Source: Roseiarcus sp963787135 (lineage in GTDB: Bacteria; Pseudomonadota; Alphaproteobacteria; Rhizobiales; Beijerinckiaceae). Taken from it: a stretch of DNA of 64,000 nt. Of this stretch, positions 47,259 to 57,013 are shown piece after piece; position 1 is the first letter of the stretch; each line of letters starts with the position of its first letter. Under the pieces are notes generated by a model. That model saw nothing but the letters and a program-made list of their open reading frames with translations, made no database searches and was not told the DNA's origin. Position numbers and translations under genes: made by a program. The stretch is taken from the NCBI GenBank assembly GCA_963787135.1, contig CAWBBW010000021.1, forward strand, positions 1 through 64,000. The letters are read 5' to 3'.

Positions 47259-47884
47259 CGGTCGGGCGTCTTCGTCATGTAAGTGTTCGTAATCGGCGTC
47301 ACCGGGGGGTCGGTCAGCGCAATCGCGCCGGTGCGATCGAGATCGAACGAGGCCCAGTTGATCGTCTCCCCGACGCGGTCGAGCGTGACGTCTTTGGCAA
47401 ATACGAGATGCACGCTCGGATTGACGCCGACAATCTCGCAATGGACCTTGAGGCCGAGGTCGTGGCGGTCTTTTTGGCCGTTGTTGTCTTCCCGCCAGGC
47501 GTAGAGGTTGACGCCGGCGTCATAGTGGCCCGGCTCGATGCAGCGGAGCTGGATCGTCTCCTTGTCGCTCATGAGTTTGACGGTCGAGCCGTCGGCAAGC
47601 CGGACGTAAGAATCCTGTAGACCCTTGTTATCCTGATCGAGCCGCGCACAGCCGACCTGGCGCGCGCCGTAGAACACTGGATGCTTCGAGGGCGGAATCA
47701 GATGCACGTCGGCGTCGGCGTCGATGTCGACCGGCCATTCGATGGTGATGAGGTATTCTGCTTTTTCCTCAACGCCGTTCGAGGTCGCGTGAACCGGGGC
47801 GACCTGCACGATGACGACGTTGAGCACCAGTAGGAACAGATCGACAAGGCCAATCCAGATCGGCGAGAGGTCGCGCTGCGTCAT
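47255..47884 (-). CDS. ExbD/TolR-like membrane protein with periplasmic domain (phage)
   Basis: 209 residues from ATG 47884, overlapping the ExbB-like stop. A short cytoplasmic N-terminus (MTQRDLSPI) leads into one membrane helix WIGLVDLFLLVLNVVIVQVA with an Asp at residue 15. This matches the LVDxxLxLL pattern in which ExbD, TolR and MotB carry their proton-relaying Asp. About 175 periplasmic residues follow, beta-rich, with three cysteines (ARQVGCARLD, IQLRCIEPGH, KVHCEIVG). They do not resemble the short ExbD C-domain or an OmpA domain. Similarity is confined to the membrane helix, so this is a topology-and-context assignment. Confidence 0.6.
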   Translation of the reverse strand: MTQRDLSPIWIGLVDLFLLVLNVVIVQVAPVHATSNGVEEKAEYLITIEWPVDIDADADVHLIPPSKHPVFYGARQVGCARLDQDNKGLQDSYVRLADGSTVKLMSDKETIQLRCIEPGHYDAGVNLYAWREDNNGQKDRHDLGLKVHCEIVGVNPSVHLVFAKDVTLDRVGETINWASFDLDRTGAIALTDPPVTPITNTYMTKTPDR

Positions 47885-48339
47885 CGGCGTGCTCGCCTGA
47901 TTCCAACCTCAAGGTTGTATGTGAGGACCGCGGTCAGCGCGTAGCCGAGAACGCCGCAAATCGTGGTGAAAATTGCCGTCGAAAGCGCACCGAAGCTCGC
48001 CGCGCCCGCCATGAGAGCTTGGCCTTGAAGAGCAAGGCCGGCACCGGTTCCGATGATCCCGCACGCGACGCACAGTCGCTCGGCCAGATGGCCGAACGAG
48101 GGATCTGGTTCTTTCCAAGTAGAGCTCTGCGCCGTTCCCCGCGGCTCGCCCAGCCGCCACGCCTGCCAGCCCAGATAGATCGCAGACGAGACGAAGAGGG
48201 CGCCGATGACGCTCGTCACGTGCGACAGGTCGTTGACGAAAATGACCTGCGGTACGCCCTCGAGCGCCGCGAAGAACGCGCCGGCCGCGATGGCGAGGCA
48301 AATCACAAAGTGATTGAGGAACGTCAGTCGGTTACGCAT
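47881..48339 (-). CDS. ExbB/TolQ/MotA-like proton channel protein (phage)
   Basis: 152 residues from ATG 48339 (GGAAAG upstream; an in-frame ATG at 48390 is possible). Four membrane helices: FVICLAIAAGAFFAALEG, TSVIGALFVSSAIYLGW, VACGIIGTGAGLALQGQALM and TAIFTTICGVLGYALTAVLT. The last two, GIIGTGAGL and ALSTAIFTTICGVLGYAL-TAVLTYN, follow the GLLGTVxG and A(L)xTTxxGLxxAIPA-YN pattern of the MotA/TolQ/ExbB family. The stop overlaps the ExbD-like start by four bases, the classic partner order. It would form a proton-driven stator-like channel in the host inner membrane. Confidence 0.65.
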   Translation of the reverse strand: MRNRLTFLNHFVICLAIAAGAFFAALEGVPQVIFVNDLSHVTSVIGALFVSSAIYLGWQAWRLGEPRGTAQSSTWKEPDPSFGHLAERLCVACGIIGTGAGLALQGQALMAGAASFGALSTAIFTTICGVLGYALTAVLTYNLEVGIRRARR

Positions 48340-48358
48340 TCGGCTTTCCGTAGTATCG

Positions 48359-48679
48359 TCAACTAACCGGGCTGCACGGGATAAACCCATAGTCGGATAG
48401 GGTTCGCACGCTGGCCGTCGTTATCGTGAAGGTGAGGCGATAGACGACGCCGGGTTGAAGCCCGTTGGGCATCGCGCCTCCGATGACCTGCGAGACCACC
48501 GTGCCGCTGATCGTTGGCGAGCCGACGAGCCAACTCGAAGCGTTCCTGTCGATCCCCTGCTCTGCAGCGAGCGACGACGTCGTAGAGGCAATTGAATCGC
48601 CGGTCGCGAGCTGATTGGCAAAGTCGATCGAATAGGGTTGAGTTCTCACCTGGATCACACGAGCTGTAGTAACCGGCAA
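48359..48679 (-). CDS. Phage fibre-tail adaptor-like protein
   Basis: 106 residues. Reads YSIDFANQLATGDSIASTTS, GSPTISGTVVSQVIGGAMPN and GVVYRLTFTITTASVRTLSD, an all-beta pattern seen in small proteins between fibre genes of siphoviruses (often annotated as fibre-tail adaptor or head-tail joining). It overlaps the end of the LamG fibre gene by 25 bases. Intact. Confidence 0.55.
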   Translation of the reverse strand: MPVTTARVIQVRTQPYSIDFANQLATGDSIASTTSSLAAEQGIDRNASSWLVGSPTISGTVVSQVIGGAMPNGLQPGVVYRLTFTITTASVRTLSDYGFIPCSPVS

Positions 48680-50072
48680 ATGGCATCAGGACGGCGCCTG
48701 AGGTTGCGGATGGTCGAAATGGCCTTAAGCAGTCTCATTCTTGCTGGAACGGCGAGCGACCGGATAGTTATCGGCGCCTTTAAGACCGGCGCCGCTTTGA
48801 CGACGACGTGGACCATGGCGAGAAGGGCAGCCTCCGCGCGAACCGAAGCTTGCGCCAGGCCGGAAGCGGCAAAGAGGAGCGCCCCGGTCGAAGCCAAGCC
48901 CCGGGCCGCGGCGCTGGTGAGCGCGCGCGCTGCGAGGCTTGCGGCGAGCGCCGGCGCGCCCCGGGCGCCGACAGCTGCGCGCATGGCGCCGGTTGCGGAA
49001 AAGAACGCGCCGGTCCCTTGGGTGCCCCGCGCCTGGACGATAGCGCGCGCCAGCCCCGCGAAGGCGGATTTGAGCGTCGGCGACGCACGCGATGGAGCCT
49101 TGGCCGAACTCGCCGCCGCGAAGGCCGCGGCAAGCGTCTGAGCGGGCCTGGCATCGCTGACCGAGGCCGAGCGGGCGGTGATAGCCGCCGCTTGCGCCGA
49201 TGCGCCCTGCGCGCGCGCCCGAGAGCCGCCAAGAGCCGTCATCGTCTGCGCGCCGGCGAAGGCCGAAACCGCCCGGAAGCTGGCCCGGCTCAATCCGGCA
49301 AAGGACAATCCGCCTGATGACAATCCGACATAGCGATAGTCTAGATCGTCGTCAGGATACCAGAAGGCCCATGGATCGGCGGCCCAAACAAGAAGCTGTG
49401 GAAGCGAAAGGTAATTGTTTATCGAGTACATGACGGCGGCGAGAAAGCCGTTCATGTAGGTGCTGGCCCCCGTGCCGCCGCCGATGCCGTAGCTATTATA
49501 GCCAGACATCGCAACAAAAGCGTGGGCGCCAGAGACGGAGGCGGTCGTGGTCACCCCATTGTTGAGATTGACAACCACAAAGTTCGCCACCGAGGCGTTG
49601 TAGCTTACAGCAATAAAATAGGGGACGCCTGTGGTTAGGGTAATTCCTGAACTGATCGTACCGGAGCCGGGCGTTTGTAGGTAAACTACAAGAGCGCGAA
49701 CCTGCAACACCGAACTCTGAGTTGCGGTTGTATTATTGTCATTATTGCAGAAGATCCGCCTGTTGCGACCGACGCATTTGGAATAAATATGCAGCCCATC
49801 GTGAGGGATGAAGGCTCTATGCTGGCCCCGGCCGCAGTCAGATAGCTCGTTGCCGTGAAGATGGCTACCGTTGGCCCTGTTCTTTCAATGTAATTGCCGA
49901 TAGTCCCGGCAGAAGTGGTCGCTGCGCCGGTCAGCAAATTGATGAATGCGTTCTGCCCTGTGGCGGCGACGCCGGAATATTGAACCTTGGCCCCAGCGGC
50001 TAGGTGCGTCGGGTCGAACCCCGGCGAACGCCATGATGGAAATTCGAGGTTCGAGAGCGGCGCGAGCAGCAT
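48655..50072 (-). pseudogene. LamG/concanavalin-like tail fibre protein with Ala/Arg-rich C-terminus, one frameshift
   Basis: From ATG 50072: LAPLSNLEFPSWRSPGFDPT and GQNAFINLLTGA. A frame change near 49755-49770 links to NNDNNTTATQSSVLQVR. The jelly-roll continues with TGVPYFIAVSYNASVANFVV, STYMNGFLAAVMYSINNYLS and PWAFWYPDDD, a laminin-G-like fold that binds host glycans in other phages. The last 185 residues are extremely Ala/Ser/Arg-rich with few acidic residues. A single indel is the only defect. Confidence 0.65.
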
Positions 50073-50083
50073 GGCTCACGCCC

Positions 50084-50578
50084 TCAATAGTTGATCGTCG
50101 GCGACGACAAAACGAGGGTGTTGCCGGATGTGTAAAGCGACACGCCGGAATTGTTGACCGCGTAGACCTTGAAGTAGCCGGCCGGGACAATGACCTTGTG
50201 CGTCCCTGGCGTCCACGCCTGCTGGTTGGCCGAATAGGCGGCGGCGACGAGCGGGATGATGAAGTCCGGCGCGCGCGGAGGCGTCGCGCCCGAATATTCG
50301 TAAGTCGTCCCACCATCGCGCGATTTGATGAACCATCCGGCGATGTTCGCGCCCGCGGTCGGGGTGAACGCGCCGCCCGCGAGAAAGCTGAGATCCCCAA
50401 GGATCGCCTGGCCGGTCAGCGTATTGTTGAAGACGCCATTCGCCGACAGGCCGCCCGCGCTGCTGATAACGCCGCCCCCGGATGCGAGGCTGTTCAATTC
50501 GATCGTCATCAGCGTGAGCGCGCTTGTGATCAGTCCGTTATTCGAACTGCCTGCGCCCCAGAGAAACGGCGACGTCAT
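50084..50578 (-). CDS. Phage fibre-associated protein
   Basis: 164 residues, intact. Starts MTSPFLWGAGSSNNGLITSA and includes GDLSFLAGGAFTPTAGANIA, GWFIKSRDGGTTYE and APDFIIPLVAAAYSANQQAW. Beta-rich, no membrane segment. It is placed between two fibre genes and is probably a structural component of the tail tip. No specific family named. Confidence 0.6.
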   Translation of the reverse strand: MTSPFLWGAGSSNNGLITSALTLMTIELNSLASGGGVISSAGGLSANGVFNNTLTGQAILGDLSFLAGGAFTPTAGANIAGWFIKSRDGGTTYEYSGATPPRAPDFIIPLVAAAYSANQQAWTPGTHKVIVPAGYFKVYAVNNSGVSLYTSGNTLVLSSPTINY

Positions 50579-50602
50579 TGGATGGTCTCCCGTTGATCGC
50601 TG

Positions 50603-51502
50603 TCATGCCCCGGAGAGGGTAAGTTGGCCGGCGGAGAAGGCGACGGTCGTTGACGATCCGACAAGCTGTTGAAGAGCTTGGCGCACGAGGCCGTCGCCCA
50701 TTCCCGTGGTGTTGACGCCCAGATTGAAGGTTGAACCCGAGACGCCTCCGACAGTCAGGATGCCTGCCCACGAGCCGGAGGTCGTCGGCAGCGTTCCGCC
50801 GAATTTCGCGGTGACGACTGCATATTGGCCGTTGGTAAAGCTTTGATCCGTGCAGGTGAGCACGCCCGGGGTGGCGCTCGTGCAGGAGAACGGCGACCAT
50901 TTGAAGTTCCCGAGAGCAACCCACCCAGGCGATTCCCGGAGGTCGAAGCGTCGAAGACACCAAAGCTGGTCACGGTGCCCCAATTGGCGGTCGACTGCGG
51001 GAAAGCGATGGCTGCGGCCGTTGAGGCGGCAGCCGGGCTCACTGTGGGTTCGGAGCCGGAGGAGTTCGAGGCCAGCGGGAAAGCCGAGAACAAAAGCGTA
51101 TCGCTCAGTGAGCCATTGTTTGAGGCGTTGCCGGTCAGTGCGACCGCTGCGCCCGATATGCTCGAGATCGTTCCGATCTGGAGAGAGCCGGTCGAGTCGT
51201 AGACGTTGACGCCGGATCCGTTGGTTCCAAGCGCGGTTAGCCACGACGGGGCCGGAGCTGAAAGGGTAAAGGTCAGAACGAGGTCGAGGGCGCGCCGGAC
51301 GAGCTTGAGACGGTTAGCGCGCCGGCAGTTGGACGCGCGCGTACGCGCCCCCGGACACTTCGGTCGCGCCGGTGACGCCGGAGTCGCTGGCCGGCACGAT
51401 CGTGAAAAGTCCGAGGTAGCGCGGGGCGATCAAGGGCATCGCCCTCGCCCCGGTCGCCCAGTTGATGAGGGCTGTCGCGGAATAGTCGGTTAGGCCAGGC
51501 AT
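50603..51502 (-). pseudogene. Phage tail fibre protein, frameshifted
   Basis: The N-terminus at ATG 51502 reads MPGLTDYSATALINWATGAR and YLGLFTIVPASDSGVTGATE. The middle, in another frame, reads AAAIAFPQSTANWGTVTSFG and VFDASTSG (about 51000). The C-terminus returns in a third frame: WAGILTVGGVSGSTFNLGV and VAFSAGQLTLSGA. The order is that of the tail-fibre family whose core is AAxxFPxATxNWGTV. At least two indels; about 300 residues. Confidence 0.65.
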
Positions 51503-51514
51503 CGGTGTATCTCC

Positions 51515-51770
51515 TTAACCGCCCGTAAACCAGGCGGAGCCGTTACAGACAGGCGCCGTTAGGATCCCGTCGAAACCACCTGGAAGAAGGCGGAGCGGAT
51601 TGCCGTTGGTCATTTGCCGCGCCCCTCGGAGCCCGTCGCGCACCAGGGTGGAAATCACGCGACCGGCGGAAGCCCTAGAGAGCGACGTTCGCGCGCCACG
51701 CCTTGGTCTGGCAGTAGAGTGCGCTCGCGGCGAGCCGGTGAGTAGCCGACATTCGATTGAAGGCCTTCAC
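51515..51770 (-). CDS. Small phage protein, possibly frameshifted
   Basis: GTG 51770 overlaps the stop of the upstream gene by four bases and reads MKAFNRMSATHRLAASALYC up to a TAG at 51675. A second frame continues RVISTLVRDGLRGARQMTNG and NPLRLLPGGFDGILTAPV to the TAA at 51515. Together about 85 residues. Alternatively two tiny genes (31 and 32 residues). Confidence 0.35.
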
Positions 51771-53040
51771 TGGAAATACTCTACGTCGAGCGTGCCAGTG
51801 GCGGAGATCGCGCGAAAGTTTGCCAATACCGTTGCGCCTGAGAGGGAAACACACGAGCCAGCCGCAAGCGGTTGTCCCACTGAGCTCGTCGGCGTCGATC
51901 CTCGATCCGTCGTGTATTCGACGCTTGCGTCGAGGCGCAGACGGTCGCGTAGCGCGCGCCCGTCGGCAAGGTGAGCGCCATCGAACTCGTCGGCGCGATA
52001 TTGTGTTGCCCAGGCACCAAAGGCGTGTAGGTGTAAGGAAGGGGTACAACGCCCGGGACAATCGTGCCCGACAAGTCGTGATACGTCTGAGAGAAGCCTG
52101 GCGTCGAAAGAGCGAGCGCAATCGCTGAGCCGCTACGCGTTGGGTAACCCAATTCATTAAGAGAGCTTTCGTTTGCCGTCTCTGAAGGGGCGATGGTCGG
52201 TTAGGACGTCGACGGATTGGCGAGGAGGTAGTGCACCGAGAGGCGACGGCGCCGGCGGTGAAGTTGGAGCCGGCGGAAGTCACGATGACGCCGGTGGCGG
52301 AATAGAAGGCGGTCGGGCCGATCAGCCCGTAATTCAGCGTTCCGGCCGTGAGGCCGATTCCCGAGCCGAACTGCGCCAGGGTGCAAGAAACGCCAACCTC
52401 AAAGCTGGTCGCGCCGGTGATGGTCGTCACGACGCGCGCGCCGACCGCCAAAACGATGCAATTCGCCGGGATGAAGTTCGAAGCCGTGACCGAGGCGCCC
52501 GACAGGCCGGACAGAAGCGTCTCGGCGACGACAGCCTGAATGTTGGCCCCGTTCGGCGCCGAGGCAAGCTGCAGCGTGTCGGTGATGAACCAGGCCCCAG
52601 CGCCATTGCTTTCGAGGCCGATGAAGCCGTACGCCATCGCCAGGACTGCGCTCGAGTTCGCGCCCTCGATCGTGTCGGCTCCGTTCGGCGTGATCGTGAT
52701 CGTCTTTGTCGCCGAACAGGACCAGACTCGTCGACGATCAAGAGCCGCGTCCCCGTTGGATAGCTGGCGGAGGTCGGCAGGCTGACAACTCGAGAAGCGG
52801 TCAACGACGTGTAAGCGATGAGCCGATCCGTCGTCAGGGCCACATAGGCGGCGTCGGCTACGGCGGTGCGGGTGTTGGTGATGGTTTCCGCAGCTTGGCC
52901 GCCGCCCAGCCGCCGGCGGTCGACCCGTCGTTGATCACAAGGCGGTTGTTCGTCGTGTCCATCACGGCCTCGCCCTGCTGGCCGGTGAAGGCCGCGACTT
53001 GGGTCGATGTTCCGCGGCGGAGTTGAAGCTGTTCGCTCAA
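51767..53040 (-). pseudogene. Phage tail fibre with hyaluronidase-type N-terminal repeat, frameshifted
   Basis: TTG 53040 overlaps the tail-hub stop. The start LSEQLQLRRGTSTQVAAFTG and DTTNNRLVINDGSTAGG is the N-terminal unit of hyaluronidase-like and other tail-fibre proteins. It continues across frame changes: DRLIAYTSLTASRVVSLPTS, ESNGAGAWFITDTLQLASAP, SFEVGVSCTLAQFGSGIGLT and TYTPLVPGQHNIAPT. It ends ANFRAISATGTLDVEYFQ at 51769. About 420 residues with at least four indels. Confidence 0.65.
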
Positions 53041-55577
53041 GGGACGGTTCCTAGCGCTATGACGTCAACGACGGCGTCGGCGACCGAGCCGAAATCGTCA
53101 AAGACCGTCGGGTAAGTCGTCGTGCTCCCGAGATTGAGCGGGTTGATCGGGGTCAGGAGTTGGACCGCGATCGGATGAGGCGAGATCGCCACCTGGCCGA
53201 GATCGAGCGCCCCGGTGACAGGGTCGCCCGCAACCTGGCCGAAATCATCGGAGAGCGTCGGGGCGGCGATGACCTGGCCGAGGTCGAGCGCAATTCCGGT
53301 CGCCAGCTGCGCCGCGATCGGGTGGCTTGAACTCCCGGATGGGGTGAAGGTGTAGACTTGCGCAGGACGACAGAGCCTCGAGTCCGCCGCCGAAGACGTT
53401 GAAGCTCTGAAACTTGAAAAAGAGCGTAACGCCGGTGAGGTTGGTCGGCAGATTGTATTTGACCACGGCGCCGTCGAGGCGGGCGAACGGAGCCCCGGTC
53501 GAATGATAGGCTCGCCGACGTGCCGCTCTGCGCCCGGGCGAGGCCGGTCAGATTGTAAGTCTCGGTCCCGTGTAAGGGTCGCCGTCTCGAAGGCAGAGCA
53601 GTTCGGAGTCGACGAGCGAGACGGTCGCGCCCTGCTGTGCCGCCGCCTGCGATGTCCCGCTCAGCGTCGCGCCGCTTTCGCGAGACGTTGACCGCGAGGG
53701 TGTCGATCGAATCCCATCCCGCCGCGGCCGGCAGCGAAGCGGTCAAGACCCCCTGGCGCAAGCGGCGACGGTGATGACCGCGAATTGCGAATAGGTGACG
53801 TTGTCGACCGAGACGAAGACATTCGCCCCGCCCCATTGCGTCGATCGTCGCCATAGGGCGCGCCGCACGCGCCGACCCAGACTTGCGGGATCGCCGGCGG
53901 TTAGCGGTCAGCGGCGGCTCAAAAATCAGCGGCGTGTTGATGGGAACGGCGGGGACCGCCCAATTCGGCGCATAATTGCCCGGGCGTCGCGCTCGGATAG
54001 TACGCGGGCGTCGAGACGCCGGTCACAAGCTCCTCAGCCGTGATCGCCAGGAGCCCGTTGTCGTCTTCCTCGATCGTGACGATGCGGACCGGGTAATTCG
54101 ACAAGCCCAGGTTCGCATCCGTGATGGTGACGATGTCCATCGGGTCGAGCAGGCAATATTCCCAGACTGAGCTTGAAGGTGAACTTGGTCCGGACGTAGA
54201 GCTCGCGCTGCAGGATGGTCTGAGCGACCAGCGGCCCGACAACGAACTCGTCGCAAATCTCGTGCGCCGTGATGGTCGGCCCGACGCGCGGGCCGAAGAC
54301 CTCGATCTGGCTTTGATCCCGCGCCTCGACCGGGATCGGCCGAATATTGGTTGTCCGCGAGCCGAAACCTCGATGCGCTGGATGGTCGGCAGCGAGAAAA
54401 TGTCGGCCCGTTCGACCTGGACCGGGTCTTTGTTGCCCTTCTCGTCGATGAAGTCGAGATCGGTCAGGGCGTAGGATGCGGGTCAGGTTGGGCGTGAAGC
54501 CGGTCAGGCTTTGCGTCGTATAGGTGACGACGACGGGCTTGCCCTCATCGCCAGTGGCGAAAATGTAAGTCCCGCTCGACGATCATCCCGTACGTGCCGG
54601 TCGCGGTCGGAACCTGCGGCGCCGATGAAGACAAGCGGAATCCGCTGAAGACGCGTAGACAACCCCGCCATCGGCTGACGAATTGCGACGCGGCTCGCCA
54701 GGCGTTACGAACGAAGGCCAGCCGCCGGTCGAAAGCGGGACCGGCGTCGGGATCGAGAATTGGTTCTGATAGGTCGGTCGAGGCGCCGTTGGAGATCGCG
54801 CTGTCGCCGTAGGGAATGAATTTGAGCTCGCCCCCGCTCCACACCGCCGCGCAGTTCAAGAGTTGCAGCCAGCGGGTCAGGATCGAAGACGCCGGCTCCT
54901 GGCTGTCGAGTGACGGGCGAGAAGGCAAAGCCCGAGCGACTTGCAATAGGTCTGCAGGGAGGCGTCGCCGCCCCAACCGAAAAGGGTTGTGTCGAGAGTG
55001 ATCGAGGCCGCGTTGAAGCCGCAGGAAGAACCACGGTGTAGAGGTTGCGTTGGTCAAAAAATCATAAATCACTTGCGCCGGGTCGGCGTCGGTCCCGTTC
55101 GCCCGGTCCCGTAGAGGACGCCCAAGACCTAGAAATTGTAAACCCGATCGAGGCGGTGTCGCCAAGATTGTAGCCCCTCCCCAGACGTACGCCGTGCCCT
55201 GGTAGGCCAGCGCGTTATAGGGGTAGAGCGCAGCAAGATACCATTTCGTTTGCGGCGTCGTGCCGTCGTAATTGCCGAGCCCGAGGCCCAAAAGGGTAAA
55301 GATCGACTGGTTTTTGTAGACGAAGCCAATCGAGTTGATCGGCCCTTCGCAGGAGAGGAGAAGGCCCATGATCAGATCGGCGACATAGGTGCACGAAACT
55401 AGAGGATGATCCGCCCCCGCCGAACAGCCCGCCCTTGCCGCCCGAACCTTTGCCGCCCTGTCCCGGGATCGCCCGGAAATTGGCGTCCCAAAGGACGGGG
55501 TCGCCAGCTTGTTGCGGCCATAGACGGGCATTCGGAATCGGTAGCGTCGAGACGGAAGTCTGAATTTCAAGCGCCAT
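53037..55577 (-). pseudogene. Phage tail hub / host-specificity protein, multiply frameshifted
   Basis: ATG 55577 opens MALEIQTSVSTLPIPNARLW. The reading then shifts among frames through PGQGGKGSGGKGGLFGGGGS, VADLIMGLLLSCEGPINSIG, NCAAVWSGGELKFIPYGDSA, MDIVTITDANLGLSNYPVRI and NLTGVTLFFKFQSFNVFGGG. These are regions of the large central hub of GTA-type and siphophage tails (putative phage tail protein family). The C-terminus carries two copies of a roughly 45-residue repeat. Full length would be about 845 residues. Decay or errors are heavy. Confidence 0.7.
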
Positions 55578-56137
55578 GTAATTCCGGCTTTTGCGCGTTC
55601 GATCGCCGAAGCCAGCTCACGTAGGGCGTCCGAAAGGACGCCCGTCTGCTCGACGGGCTGTGTCGGCCCCAATAAATCGCGAATTTGGCGCTGGTCAGCT
55701 TGTCGGAGAGTTCGGCCGAGCGCGCGATCTCATCCTCGATGACGTAACCCGCCGGCATGAAGGCGTGACAGATGGTCAAAGGCTCGGTCCTGGTCACGAT
55801 GCCCCATGCGCGAAACAGCGCCCAATTCAAAGAGGATCACGTCGCCGGCGTCGGGCCTGGCGACGATCCGCGCGCGCTCAAGGAGGAAGCCAAGGTAGCG
55901 TTCCTCATTGCGGTGCATCATCCAATCGGCGGTGTGTGGCCGCGGGTCGAAGTGCTCGACCAGCGCCAGGTCGCAATAGACGCGCACGAGCAGCATCGCG
56001 CAGTCGACGCCAACCCCCTTGATGTCCGCCATGTGATGATAGGGCATGCCGACCCAGGAGCGCGCAGCCGCGACGACGGCGCGGCGCTCAATGTCGATTT
56101 TTTTGCCCCTCCTAACGGAGGTCGAAAAAAGCGACAT
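55567..56137 (-). pseudogene. NlpC/P60-family phage cell-wall peptidase, frameshifted
   Basis: ATG 56137. RAVVAAARSWVGMPYHHMAD and GVGVDCAMLLVRVYCDL contain the catalytic cysteine (about residue 46). HTADWMMHRNEERYLGFL and GDVILFELG follow with the second-half motif. Near 55830 the frame changes and continues IVTRTEPLTICHAFMPAGYV and IEDEIARSAELSDKLTSAKF. This matches the cell-wall peptidase encoded between DUF2163 and hub genes in gene transfer agents and related phages. It opens peptidoglycan at infection. Confidence 0.7.
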
Positions 56138-56140
56138 GGC

Positions 56141-57013
56141 TCAATAGGCCATCTGCGGCGGCGGGACGTAGGGGAAGCCGCCGGAAGTTCGCGAGATTGT
56201 TGAACCGGTTCTGACAGGTGCCTTGCGTGTGGTCGCAACCCGCCCGCATAGACGGTGAAGGCGTCGCCGGTCGCGGGCGCGAACGGCAGCGGATACATGA
56301 GATTGAGGGCCCAGGACCCGACCCAGACGCTTTTGACCGTCGCCCGCAAGCGTTGGCCCCGCTCGGAGAAGAAAGCGAGCCTTGCGAATGCTGCGCCAGC
56401 GCTTCCGCGAAATTGATCGAGTTCGACGTCGACCCGGCCCCCGCCGTGCCGCTCGCGGCGAAGGTGCCGCGGACGACGCCGCAGCCCGCGTCATAGAGCG
56501 TGTGGACGCACGTCGGCGAGAACAATTCCGCGGCATGTCATAGCCGAGGATCACAAGGTCGCTCGCGACCGTGACCGTGGCCGAGGTCCGCCCGACATGG
56601 TCGACGGTCGAAATTCGCCCCTGAAACATGATCACGCCGCCGACAACCGTTCCCCCCGGCGAGCTGAGGAAGACCCGGTAGCGGATGATCTCGGCGCCGT
56701 CGAAAGCCCCGTCGCGCAGCGCGATCAGGAAGGGCGCGCCGTTGATCAGGTCCGTTGGCCTGGCGGAGATCGTCAGCTGTTGCTTGTCGACCTCGAGGCC
56801 GATCGAGCCCTTATATTTGAGGCCATTGACCAGCGGCCCGGTCGAAAGAAAGGTCTGGCTGTTATAGGTTACGTTGTAATCAACGTTCGTCCAGGTGTAG
56901 ACGGTCCCGATTGTGGACGTGAACTGGAAACACTCGGCGATCGCCAGCGGCGCATCGCTCGCTGCGCGCGCCGCATTGATCAGGTTCGTGACCGCCGTCG
57001 TGGTCGCCTTCAT
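56141..57013 (-). pseudogene. DUF2163 phage distal-tail protein, frameshifted
   Basis: ATG 57013 overlaps the DUF2460 stop by four bases. Intact for 180 residues: AIAECFQFTSTIGTVYTWTN, TGPLVNGLKYKGSIGLEVDK, GGVIMFQGRISTVDHVGRTS and TVTVASDLVILGYDMPRN. It continues in other frames as HTLYDAGCGVVRGTFAASGT, RATVKSVWVGSWALNLMYPL and GDAFTVYAGC(DH)TQGTCQ, ending at 56141. Family members hold an iron-sulfur or cysteine-rich cap at the C-terminus and sit at the tail tip. At least three indels. Confidence 0.75.

Noticed and set aside
46725..48339. Zorya-type anti-phage system
   Set aside because: The channel-like pair recalls ZorA/ZorB, but there is no OmpA/MotB-type peptidoglycan-binding domain, no long ZorA cytoplasmic tail and no ZorC, ZorD or ZorE partner.
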